A stretch of 64,000 nucleotides of DNA from Ypsolopha sequella. Taxonomy: Eukaryota; Arthropoda; Insecta; Lepidoptera; Ypsolophidae. The DNA lies in the NCBI GenBank assembly GCA_934047225.1, contig OW204001.1:8912201-8976200 (forward strand). Direction: 5' to 3'. Both the position numbers and the translations under genes were made by a program. This document shows positions 34,701 to 43,738 of the stretch, in pieces (position 1 is the stretch's first letter; each line of letters begins with the position of its first letter). The notes under the pieces were generated by a model. The model worked only from the letters and a program-made list of their open reading frames with translations. It was not told the origin of the DNA and ran no database searches.

Positions 34701-37700
34701 ACGGCTATGGATACAGTTCTTTTGAGCCAATTATAATTTAAAGGTCACAAGATTATATTTGTTTTCATTTCCTCACACTATGCATTGAAAACGTAGTATG
34801 ATACACGGGCGTAAAAGCAATAAATTACTCGGTTACGTTTAAAACACTCGCTAAGCTCGTGTTTTAAATCGTCCTCGTAATTTATTCCTTTGCGCCCTTG
34901 TAGCATAAACTACTATTATTACATATATATTTTTATAAGATTAAATTTGACCCGTAAAAAGTGTATTATGTATACCTATTTTACAAAATAAACTATTTTA
35001 ATTTGAATTTGTTTCCCCTGTTAATATCAAACTGGCACATAGTGTGGGCCATACCATAGATAATATTTATCTATGGTCATACGGACTGGTTGTGTTCTAA
35101 ATATATAAATATTCCCTCGAATTCAGGTATGGATTGGACGAGTTACCATCGTTTGGACGAGATCTATCACTTTTTGGATAATTTGGAAAATCAATTTCCT
35201 TACTTGTGTACAGTGATGGTGATCGGGAAAACCGCTGAAAATCGAGATATCAAGGTAAGTGAATTTTTGTCACTAGTCATCGAATTTTAAGGTTCCGTAG
35301 TCAACAAGGAACCCTTATAGTTTCGCCAAGTCCGCCGTCTGTCTGTCTGTCTGTCTGCGGCTTAGCTCAGAGACTCTTTGTACTAGAATACTGTAATTTG
35401 GCATGGTTTTACCACAAAGTGGTAATATAAAATATACTGAACAACCTATTTATTTACAAAAAAGTTACTAAAATTGTTAACAGGTGTCCCTTTTACTTTT
35501 TATTTTATATTTATCAATATTTTGTTTCATTCAACTGATGACGGCTCCATACCGTGGGCCGAAATATATCGAGTATAAACGTATTTTTATTGTTTTAATA
35601 TTAATCAGCAAACCAAAGAAATAAATAAAGCTAAAAATAGCACAATATATATTTATTTACATAATATTAATATATTTATGAAAGTATTTTTGTACGAGTT
35701 CCATTATTTTAATTATTGCGACTTCTTTTGTCTGTTTGACATCGTCGGGCTAATTGGAAGAGGTAAACAAACAGCCAAAAAGGATAGCTAAATCTAAAGT
35801 AGATAAATATTACAATAAAATTAAAAGAAAATGAAGTTAGATGAATATGAGTATTAAATGTGGGTATGTTGTTTGTTCAGTGACGATATACTATGTTTAT
35901 CATAGACAATCATCTTTGAGGTCGTTAGGAGACTCAGTGGTTGCATAATGCATTGTGTTGAGCCTGACTGTGTGAAGGACTGACGGATAGACATTAGGGA
36001 TTTTCAAAAAATAATACTAGTTCAAAGTTCCTTTCTCCACATCTCAGATGCTGAAGATATCCAACGGGATCGCCGACAACTTGGGAGTGTGGATAGACGG
36101 CGGTATCCATGCGCGGGAGTGGATCACTCCGGCTGCCGCCTGCTACCTGGCTGATCAAATTGTCAGGCGCTTCAATAGCCACCCAGAAAGCATCAGGGAT
36201 AAAGACTGGTAACATTTTTTTTTTCTAAAATTTTCTGTGGTGACTGAAAAAGATCATTTTGCTAATTTTAAAAAAAATTATTGTACGCCTCTTAAAATTA
36301 TTGAACAACTTTTTTAATATGTTGTAAATATAATAAATTATTTCAGGCAAATACAACCCATAAAATAATAAGAGATAAATTGAACAGTATACATTAAAAA
36401 GTGTTACATTAACACAAATTATTGAAAATGAGATAAAATTTGATTATCTTGATTATAATTCAACCAAAGAATATGAAACTCTTCTGATTATTAGTTATTA
36501 TATTAATCATAACGATGTATATATGCGTTAGAAAAAGAAAGATGACAAGCTGATTATAGCATTGCTCGCTTCAGCACTTCTTACAGCATGATTTCTTTAT
36601 CGGTTTTTTGCTTTGCTCCCTCAGGTACATCCTACCCGTGATGAACCCGGATGGCTACGAATACACGTTCAACCACGACCGAATGTGGAGGAAAAATCGA
36701 AGAAGATTCGGTGAGCTGGTTGGCGTTGACCTCAATAGAAATTTCAGGTAAGATATGCTTTATGTTGTCGTCTTCTTGGTCTATTGTTATTTGTACGAAC
36801 TTTGACGATTTCATTTTGAAGATTGCAAGTTGAAATCCAACACTGATAATGTTTTGTTTGTATTGACGCTTTCATCGGATATTCTCCGTAGTTGGCTAAT
36901 TTAACATTAGGAATTTTCAGAGTTTATTCATAAAATGGAAACATTTATATCAAGAGCTTTTCGGTGCTGAGCCCAAAAATATTTCGTGTATACTAAGTTG
37001 TAGGTAGTTAATAAATATATCATATTTTGCTTTTTAAGCTTTATTTATTTCTTTTGTTTGTTTATTAATATTAAAAACATTAACAACGGGTTTTTACTCG
37101 ATATATTTTGGCACACGGTATGGAGCCATCATCAGTCGAATGCAATTTTTTTCTTTGCGTTCGACTGATGACGGTCCCATACCGTGGGCCGAAATATGTG
37201 GAGTATAAACCTATTTTTATTGATTTAATATTTATAAATAAACAAAATAAATAGTTGTAGGTAGGTGTGATTAGGAAAATAAAGACAAATTCGGTTATAA
37301 TATTTTGAAAATATTTTTGAAACTGATGTCACAGGAACATTCAAAAAGGGGCTTTACGAACATATTTTAAAAACACATGTGGGATGTCATGTGAGCATTT
37401 TTTCCCCATTTAATTCACTTCGATTACTTTTCATTAAAATCTACGTACTTTTAATTGTAGTTATCGCTGGGGTAATAATGGAGAAGAAGGGTCATCAGCT
37501 GATCCTGGCAGTGTATTCCACAGAGGTCCGACACCATTTTCGGAACCCGAAACAAAAGCAGTCAAAGTAAGTGTTTTAATAATTTATGTGCATATATTCA
37601 AAATTATATGTCGCAGGGAAATGGGGAAATCAGGGATATACCATAAAATCCCGGAAGACGTTGAATTTTCCAATACCTCTACTTACTCAAAAAAATCTTA

Positions 37701-40700
37701 TGAAGTGTGGAATATTCGAATCGATTACGTCGTTTCACTAAATCTAGTAAAATGTCAAAACTGTCGAAAAATATCTCGCTTGTACAAGATCTGCCAAAGA
37801 TCTTCGCTTTCGATCTTAGATCTTCTACGTATTTCCAAGAACCATTAGTGTTGCCACTGTGCCACTGCCTACTATGTTTAGTAATAAGCGTTATGTTGAA
37901 GCTGATTTGAAATTTTGTTTTATTTTTGAAACGATCAAAATCATTTTCATTTCGACTTCTTTCTAGATTTAGTTTTATGAAAAGACATTTCAGAATTTTT
38001 TAGTAAGAACAGGTAATCAATTGGAATATTCCCACTGATTTGTAACAATGGTTTTATATCTATGAATATTCCACATTTCAATTGATTTTTTCAGCAATAA
38101 GACGTAACCGATTGGAATATTTATTTATTTATTTATTTTCTTTATTATGATTTCTAGTAGTTAGTAAGCCTTAACTACAAACACAATTCAAACTTAATTA
38201 AATGCTTAACTTCTAACTTATTAAAGAAATCACAGCATGCAAATGATTAATTTATCTCGCCTTATAAACTAAATGTTAACAAAATACATATTAATTTACA
38301 TTAGAAATAATGATAATTTTACAATTTTGTTTAATTTTAAGTTTACCTAAATTATTTAAATTAGAGAATTAAAAAAAAAAGTTATTTTAGTTTTATCAAA
38401 GCTTCTTTACACTTATTCTTACTTATTCTACTTTATTATTATTATTATTATAGGGCCGAAATATATCGAGTTATAATTTTTTTTTTATTGTTTTAATAAT
38501 AGTAGTAATCAAAAGCTCGTAAAAGTTAAATATAATATATTTATAAACGTTTATTATTATTACTTATTCTACTTTATTATTCTACTTATTCCCACTGATT
38601 TGGAACATTAGTATTATATCTATGAATATTCCATATTTCACTTGATTTTTTTCAGTAATAAGACGTAACCGATTAGAATATTCCACATTTCACTAGATTT
38701 TGATCAGTAAGAAGAGGTAATCGATTGGAATATTCGACATCTTCCGGGATTACGTGGAATCTCTAGGGATTACGCGTAATCCCTGATTTACTTATTATTA
38801 TTTGTAGTAGAAATCAAAATGTAATTTTTCCTTTTAAAACCTACCCGCTAAGATAAAATCATATTATGAACATTTAATTTAGCATAAAACATAACTATGT
38901 ATTAACTTAGATTGTCTTAGATTAATCAATTTACTTATGTGGTAGATTGTAATAGCACCGCAAATAAACCCCTAAGGGTTTAAGTGGTGTATATTTGAAA
39001 TATGTTTGTGCAACTGTATGTATGTAAATAAATAAATAAATAAAAAATAAAAAAATCTGCTAGAGATATAATGCGCATATAAATCTACAGCTAAAAGATC
39101 GGACGTGCACTATCTGTCATGGATATAGCGAAGATTCCTTAGCGCATTATTTAAACATACATTGTTTTTTTGCCGTCGCTCAAAGTCATTTGTTTCATAT
39201 TTAGGATTTACCTTGCACTTTTTATTTTCTTTGTTTCAGAAAATAATAATGGAGTCAGGCACTAAGTTCAAGGTGTTCATCTCGTTGCACAGCTATGGAG
39301 AAGTGATCATATTTCCGTGGGGGTACACTGGAGACCCATGTCCAGATTATGTGGAGCTCTTGCAGGGTGGCAGTGTTATGGCTAGGGTAAGTCATTGTGC
39401 TTCCTCAAGTTGCCAGAACAGAACAAATTAGTTGCAAGATTGCCAACTTTCCCCTTTTGACTGATTTTCTGAAATATCATAAATCTTGAAGCCAACTTCT
39501 TCAACATTTCTTCTTCAGTTTTGTGCCTTTATTTCGACTTTTGTAGCATATCCTACATCTTGCACCTCTTTGACAAACTTTTGTGGATGTAAGTATTAGT
39601 GATTGACTACAAATCTCCAAAGGTCATGTTCATCCTCAGGCATCGATATCTTTTTAGTCTTTTTAGTTTCCAGGTTATTTATTGTAGGGGCACGTCTACA
39701 CGTCTGCCAGATTCTTATTTTATCTGTATTATATCTAGACAGCCAACGTAACTCTTACTATAAAAAGATAGGAAATGTACATTAAAAGATAGGAAATGAT
39801 CAGTTAAAGGGTGTGGGCTTTAAGAAAATCCGTAGCTGACGTGCAAGAAATATTACCCGAGAAGAAAAAAAGGAGGATTAACTACAAAAAGAAACGAGAT
39901 CCCATCAAAAACATAAATGAAAAACACAGTAGTACCATGTATTTAAATGTTTGTGCACTATACACATTTGGGGCGAGCCAATTCATATTCTTAGGAAGAT
40001 TCGCTTGTTTTTCAATATTGTTATTCTGTAAATTACCAGTAAAGCCCGCAAGACATTTTGTAGATTAAACAGTCTGTTGAACACAATGAACTGGATATCA
40101 TACACCTGATATAATATTGTAGCTTGCAAGACTAACGCAAACTTGCCGAAGATTCATGGTTCAATGCGAAAGTGTGTCTGTTGGTTTGTTGGTTTGTCCT
40201 TCTTTCACGCAGCAACGGAGAAACGGATCGACGTGATTTTTTTGCATCGAGATAGTTTATGGGCCGGAGAATGACATAGGCTACTTTTATCCCGAAAAAA
40301 TGCAAACTAAATCAGCGTGGGCGAAGCCGTGGACCAAAGCTAGTTGATTATAATCAGATGTATAGTCAGATTTTGTTTGACTAGTTTCACTATAATCGTA
40401 ACTGCTTCTTCGGAGGCAAACAGTATTTAGTGATGGTTCCCCGTTTGGCACTGCGCTTCACGTGACAGGGCTTTACCATTTCTTGATGTACTGGTGATAC
40501 GCGGTCCCAAAGACAAACTGGAGCATATCTAACAAGCAGTCTGGTTATGTAATCCAACATTTCTATGAGTATTGATGTTTTAAAGTCGTATTACAGTAAT
40601 TTTTATTACTTTTCGTAATGAAGGTACTGGTGCCTTATGCGTCTGATTAGTTATTTACTTTTCTTTCTTTGGAGGCAAACGGGATTTGCGTGATTATTTC

Positions 40701-41478
40701 CCGTTTGACACTGCGCTTTACATAACACGGCTTTACCATTTCTTGATGAACTGATGATACGCGGTCCCAACGACAAACTGGAGCATATCCAACAAGCAAT
40801 TTGGTCATGTTATCAACATTTAGATGAGTATTGATTTTTAAATTTATATAACAGTAATTTTTGTTATTCTTCATACATTATGCGTCTGATTAGTTATTTA
40901 CTTTTCTTTCCTCGGATGCAAAAAGGATTTCGAAATGTTTCCTCGTTTCAAACGACAGGGCTTTACCTTTTCTTGATGTACTTGTGATACGCGGTCCTGA
41001 CTAATACCTGCGTGCCAACTCGCATCACCACCTGAAACATCTTTCCTCGTTGTCTCGCACTTTTATCCATTGAGGGCTGAAGATAAAGCTTAGTACGTTC
41101 AAACCTTCAGGAGCACATATCACCAGTACAACAAGAAATTTATAATCATGTTTATAAACAATTACAAACACTGCCTCTTCTCTCCAGGCGATCAAAAGAT
41201 CCAGCAACCACACTTACAAAGTCGGCAGCACAAAGGATCTTTTGTACTATGCACCAGGAACCAGTATTGATTGGAGCTACGGAAACGCAAAAATACCATA
41301 CTCCTTTATAATTGAGCTTAGAGATAAAACATATAAGTTTCTTCTTCCTAAAGAGGAAATTATCGGCACGTGTCTAGAAGCGATGAATAGCGTGTTTGGC
41401 TTGTTGGACTTTGTTGACAATAAGTGTGAGAGCAATTTTTCATGCAGTTCATGTATGAGTTTTGGATCGATATCATGA
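25606..41478 (+). CDS. Gene 3: M14A carboxypeptidase, A-type proenzyme, with the array's first terminal exon
   Basis: Exons 25606-25711, 27137-27325, 35127-35254, 36048-36208, 36625-36747, 37461-37566, 39240-39386 and 41188-41478 total 1251 nt: 416 sense codons plus stop, the usual M14A length. Residues 1-98 form the propeptide ([32 protein letters not shown]). The catalytic domain has His69/Glu72 in GGIHAREW, Arg127 in MWRKNRR, Asn144-Arg145 in DLNRNF, His196 in ISLHSYGE, Tyr248 in [11 protein letters not shown], Ile255 and Glu270 in FIIELRD. Ile255 predicts carboxypeptidase A-like preference for hydrophobic C-terminal residues. Oddities are the ACG where gene 1 has ATG, no signal peptide seen, a BEL/Pao copy in intron 2, and a fused last exon where gene 2 has an intron. 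Six more copies of the last exon lie downstream. Confidence 0.82.
26880..26921. repeat. (GACGAT)n microsatellite
   Basis: About 42 bp of imperfect GACGAT/GAT repeats lie in gene 3 intron 1. The rest of 25712-27136 holds no recognisable feature beyond AT-rich intron sequence. Confidence 0.8.
27137..27325 (+). CDS. Gene 3 exon 2 (second half of propeptide)
   Basis: Acceptor CTGTTTCAG, donor AGAGAC|GTGAGT. The peptide [17 protein letters not shown] then [20 protein letters not shown] is a canonical propeptide half (DxW...IPYxxxIxDVxxLxxxE). It exits in phase 1; the split CGT gives Arg before MDWTSYHRL. Confidence 0.85.
27421..27861. repeat. 440-bp foldback MITE in gene 3 intron 2
   Basis: Left arm TTTATTATACATATTAGGTC (27421) and right arm ending GACCTAATATGTATAATAAA are inverted over about 43 bp (through GAAATTGCCGA/TCGGCAATTTC). 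Confidence 0.75.
28320..29465 (+). pseudogene. BEL/Pao gag region, ends at a premature stop
   Basis: Start ATG at 28320 follows a poorly supported 24-codon extension. It contains the DUF1759-like gag block ([20 protein letters not shown] ... [15 protein letters not shown]) and a zinc knuckle [13 protein letters not shown]. It stops at TAA 29463-29465, near frameshifts: the adjacent frame reads CFNCFRPH, the next expected knuckle residues. Confidence 0.8.
29466..30086 (+). pseudogene. BEL/Pao second knuckle and protease region, broken
   Basis: The same frame as gag continues with [13 protein letters not shown] and the protease segment ARCLLDMG, where the catalytic D[TS]G is degraded and directly followed by TAG (29859-29861). 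It then reads [15 protein letters not shown] and shifts frame around 30000, before the polymerase. Confidence 0.75.
30038..32962 (+). pseudogene. BEL/Pao reverse transcriptase, RNase H and integrase (first part)
   Basis: This 974-codon open frame has RT motifs [26 protein letters not shown] and the catalytic IFVDDVV. RNase H motifs are [10 protein letters not shown] and [11 protein letters not shown]. The integrase zinc-binding region is HHHLTYL...CMRCFRLKC, with the core start [10 protein letters not shown]. It stops at TAA 32960-32962 inside the integrase core. It is the longest open frame in the window but belongs to the retroelement. Confidence 0.85.
32963..33727 (+). pseudogene. BEL/Pao integrase C-terminal part
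   Basis: The same frame continues after the stop: [20 protein letters not shown] carries the second catalytic Asp, [15 protein letters not shown] the catalytic Glu, and [20 protein letters not shown] the C-terminal domain. It ends at TAA 33725-33727. Confidence 0.82.
33855..34081. mobile_element. MITE copy related to 10444-10713
   Basis: Right arm (CTGAATAAGCTCTTCAAATA ... TTACACGTTGTAT) matches the 10.4-kb copy. The left arm is shortened. It lies just after the BEL/Pao pol. Confidence 0.65.
34139..34920. repeat. Two-copy 392-bp tandem repeat
   Basis: TGCATGTGCTCGTAAAGGCC occurs at 34141 and 34533. The following ~370 bp are about 95% alike by eye. Each copy ends in a palindrome, GTTTAAAACACTCGCTACGC and its inverse. 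Confidence 0.8.
35127..35254 (+). CDS. Gene 3 exon 3 (start of catalytic domain)
   Basis: Acceptor CGAATTCAG, donor [30 protein letters not shown] and [12 protein letters not shown] are the usual M14 opening. Note AENRD where EGR is standard. Confidence 0.88.
35291..35400 (+). mobile_element. GGTTCCGTAGTCAACAAGGA element fragment
   Basis: It matches the 5' part of elements at 49478, 56473 and 62472, including the (GTCT)n tract. It starts 36 bp after the gene 3 exon 3 donor. Confidence 0.6.
36048..36208 (+). CDS. Gene 3 exon 4 (zinc-binding HxxE exon)
   Basis: Acceptor CACATCTCAG, donor GACTG|GTAAC. It contains [20 protein letters not shown] with zinc-binding His and Glu. Confidence 0.92.
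36625..36747 (+). CDS. Gene 3 exon 5 (Arg127 and Asn144-Arg145)
   Basis: Acceptor CTCCCTCAG, donor TTCAG|GTAAG. It contains [22 protein letters not shown] and VGVDLNRNF. Confidence 0.92.
37461..37566 (+). CDS. Gene 3 exon 6
   Basis: Acceptor TTAATTGTAG, donor GTCAAA|GTAAGT. The peptide [20 protein letters not shown] then [15 protein letters not shown] is the SSxDPxS...GPxPFSEPE block. Confidence 0.9.
37635..38770. repeat. Large degenerate foldback in gene 3 intron 6
   Basis: The left part (ATCCCGGAAGACGTTGAATT ... GTGGAATATTCGAATCGATT) and repeated right parts (ATCGATTGGAATATTCGACA, CCGGGATTACGTGG) are inverted. The right arm is partly repeated three times (near 38000, 38590 and 38690). The interior has AT-rich LINE-tail-like sequence. 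A foldback with CCATACCGTGGGCCGAAATA lies nearby at 37090-37220 and 35525-35600. Confidence 0.5.
39240..39386 (+). CDS. Gene 3 exon 7 (third zinc ligand); last constant exon before the array
   Basis: Acceptor TTTGTTTCAG, donor GCTAGG|GTAAGT, exit phase 0. It contains [19 protein letters not shown] with the His196 and Tyr198 equivalents. Any of the downstream terminal exons (all beginning GCG ATC AAA in phase 0) can be joined to this donor in frame. Confidence 0.9.
40130..40350 (+). mobile_element. Helitron/RTE-like lepidopteran repeat end
   Basis: It contains CGGAGAAACGGATCGACGTG, CATAGGCTACTTTTATCCCG and GGGCGAAGCCGTGGACCAAA GCTAGTTG, the common lepidopteran end near GCGGGCAAAAGCTAGTT (also near 17540 and 53520). 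The family assignment is tentative. Confidence 0.45.
40388..41150. repeat. Inverted-repeat element ending just before terminal exon 1
   Basis: The phrase GGGCTTTACCATTTCTTGAT followed by GTACTGGTGATACGCGGTCC occurs three times (40475, 40728, 40960). Its inverse, CACCAGTACAACAAGAAAT, ends about 40 bp before the exon acceptor. The same arms flank the other copies (B copies have AAGAAATGGTAAAGCCCTG). These elements were duplicated together with the exons. Confidence 0.55.
41188..41478 (+). CDS. Terminal exon copy 1, type A (gene 3 exon 8)
   Basis: Acceptor CTTCTCTCCAG. The 96-residue exon reads [51 protein letters not shown] and a C-terminal tail with Cys ([17 protein letters not shown]), then TGA. 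It holds Tyr248, Ile255 and Glu270 equivalents. It has four Cys; type A copies 3, 5 and 7 replace the first with Ser. It is the most diverged type A copy and probably the original. Confidence 0.9.
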   Translation, partial: AIKRSSNHTYKVGSTKDLLYYAPGTSIDWSYGNAKIPYSFIIELRDKTYKFLLPKEEIIGTCLEAMNSVFGLLDFVDNKCESNFSCSSCMSFGSIS

Positions 41479-41599
41479 TAAAACATTCGATAACTGTGTA
41501 TTCTATTTGAAACAGAAAACCTCCTGGGGGAGGAAAAATTACTAATAAACAAATCAAGTGATTCCAATGTCATATACTTTTAGATTCCAAAATGATAAT

Positions 41600-41605
41600 A
41601 ATAAA
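41600..41605 (+). promoter_or_regulatory. Polyadenylation signal of terminal exon 1
   Basis: AATAAA lies about 120 bp after the stop, in the motif AATAATAAAGTGT conserved across the array. Confidence 0.6.
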
Positions 41606-42195
41606 GTGTGATTATACAAAGTCTTTTATCTTATTGTTATTAACCGACAGGAGGTTCACAATTTGACTGTATTTTTGTGGGTATTTACTCCATAACTCCG
41701 TCATTTCGGGACCTATTTGAATGATTCTTTTGTTGTTTGGAAAAGTGTGCTTCCAGGTAGGTCTCGTTTTCAGTTTAGAAATGGTCTAATGAAGGTCTTC
41801 AGAGATAGGCAGTGGGACTCCTCAGAAAATGACAGCATGCCACTTGAAATTGAAGCAAACGCTTTGTATTAGGATGTTGATTGCAGGGTATTACTTGAAA
41901 ATTGTTATTTTTCCACCTGACCTTTGATCCTGGCCTCATTAGCTTAGAACTAGAGAGCGCTAACTTCTAGAAAACAGTTTGCAGATTAAACAATTTACTA
42001 AACACTTAGCGAATTGTATATTATGCACCTGATAAAGTAATGTTTAGATGGAAAAACTCACGCAAACTTCCCTAAAAAATTCGTGGTTTAGATTCACAAT
42101 TGAATATAAATTGGTACTATAGAAGATTTTGCCTGACTAGTTTCACTGTTATCGTACTACTGCTTCTAGGCTGAGAAATGAGTGCTCTCTAAGGG

Positions 42196-42998
42196 TATGT
42201 GGATGAAAAAGTCGAAAGCAGGGTCTTTGACTTAAGAACTTTGTTTGGACTAGTTAGGAAATAAACATACTAAAAGTCCTTATCCCTCCGAGTCGAGCCC
42301 GAGGGGGGGGGGCACAAAAAAGATCCCGTTTTTTGGTTTTTTGCTTACATCTCAACAACAGCTGGTTCTATAGACTTGAAATTTTGCATATAGATACCTT
42401 ATATAGTGAAAGCGTCCACTAAGAAAGGATTTTTCAAAACACACCCCCTAAGGGGGTGAAACGGGTGTCCAAAGTTTGTAAGGGGAAACAAGATTAGTTA
42501 GACTATTTTATTCGAGACTTCACAGGAGTACTCTTATCTATAAATGTGTTTCAAGTTTTTTCAGAATTCAACCCCTAAAAGGGGGAAATGGGGTAAAAAT
42601 TTTGAAAATCAACATGGGTATCGTTTGAATGGTTTATCGGGTCGCTGATTACGAAAACAACAACGATTTTAAAATCCAACGTGGTTGACGTGAAAAAGGC
42701 TTTGAAATTCGACCATTTTTCGAAGCTCATAGCTAGGCAAAGATTGGAGATAGATAAAAAGTGTGAAAGCTAAAGTTGTAGAAAATTTTATCAGCTTTCA
42801 TTCTGTAGTAAAACAAAATTTCATACAATGCACGGTTTTCGAGATGTAAGCAAAAAACCAAAAAACGGGATCTTCTTTGTGCCCCCCCCCCCTCGGGCTC
42901 GACTCGTAGGGGCAAGGACTTTTAGCATGTTTATCTCCTAACTAGTCCAAACAAAGTTCCTAAGTCAAAGATCCTGCTTTCGACTTTTCCATTCACAA
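42196..42998. repeat. 0.8-kb foldback present only in array unit 1
   Basis: Inverted arms (GTCGAAAGCAGGGTCTTTGA... at 42213 and ...AAAGATCCTGCTTTCGACTT at 42967) surround a G-run/C-run pair (GAGCCCGAGGGGGGG / CCCCCCCTCGGGCTCGAC). Units 2 and 3 read straight across this point, so insertion followed or escaped duplication. Confidence 0.65.
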
Positions 42999-43738
42999 AG
43001 TATTCGTTGCTTAAGCTATTCTTTGGAGGCAAACAGGATTACATGATGGTTCTCCGTTTGGCACTGCGCTTCACATGACCGGTCGTCTTACCTTTTCTTG
43101 ATGCACTAGTGATACGTGGTCCCAACAACAAACTGGAGTATACTCTGTATAGGAAGTTGACCCACACCAACCAATACCTGCGTGCCAACTCTCATCACCA
43201 CCCGAAACATCTTTCCTCGTTGCCTCCCACTTTAATCAATAAAGGGCTGAAGGTAAAGCTCAGTGTGCTCCAGTTGAAATAAATAATGAAATAATGTAAC
43301 GTTAATATTTTTCTGACGTCAGTTAATCAATCAACAATTTCAGTTCGAAAAGGATCACCCCACTCCCACCAATAGCATGTTTTGAAACACGCAAACGATT
43401 CCCATGAGACAACTCAGGAAAACATCCAGAGAAACAAAAGAAAAAATTATTGTCAATTCATTCATGCAAAATACATAAGCCAGGTTCGATTACTGTGAAA
43501 ATGTGCCATAATTGATAAAAAAACAAAATGAAATGAAAAAATAAAAATATCTTATGACTTGATGCTAGGTTAGAATCACCTACTCTGGTAAATAGTTTTT
43601 AGCAAACCTCTCGAGTTTGGGCTTATTTGATTAATCTTGATTAGTACTTTGGTAAAACATGGCGACCAGGGTCTGATGATGGCACTGGAAGGTGGATACG
43701 GAAAATTCTTGACAGACAACGGGTTGGCGCGATCTTTT

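Noticed and set aside
34139..34920. CRISPR-like or satellite array
   Set aside because: There are only two copies of a 392-bp unit without spacers, in a eukaryotic context.
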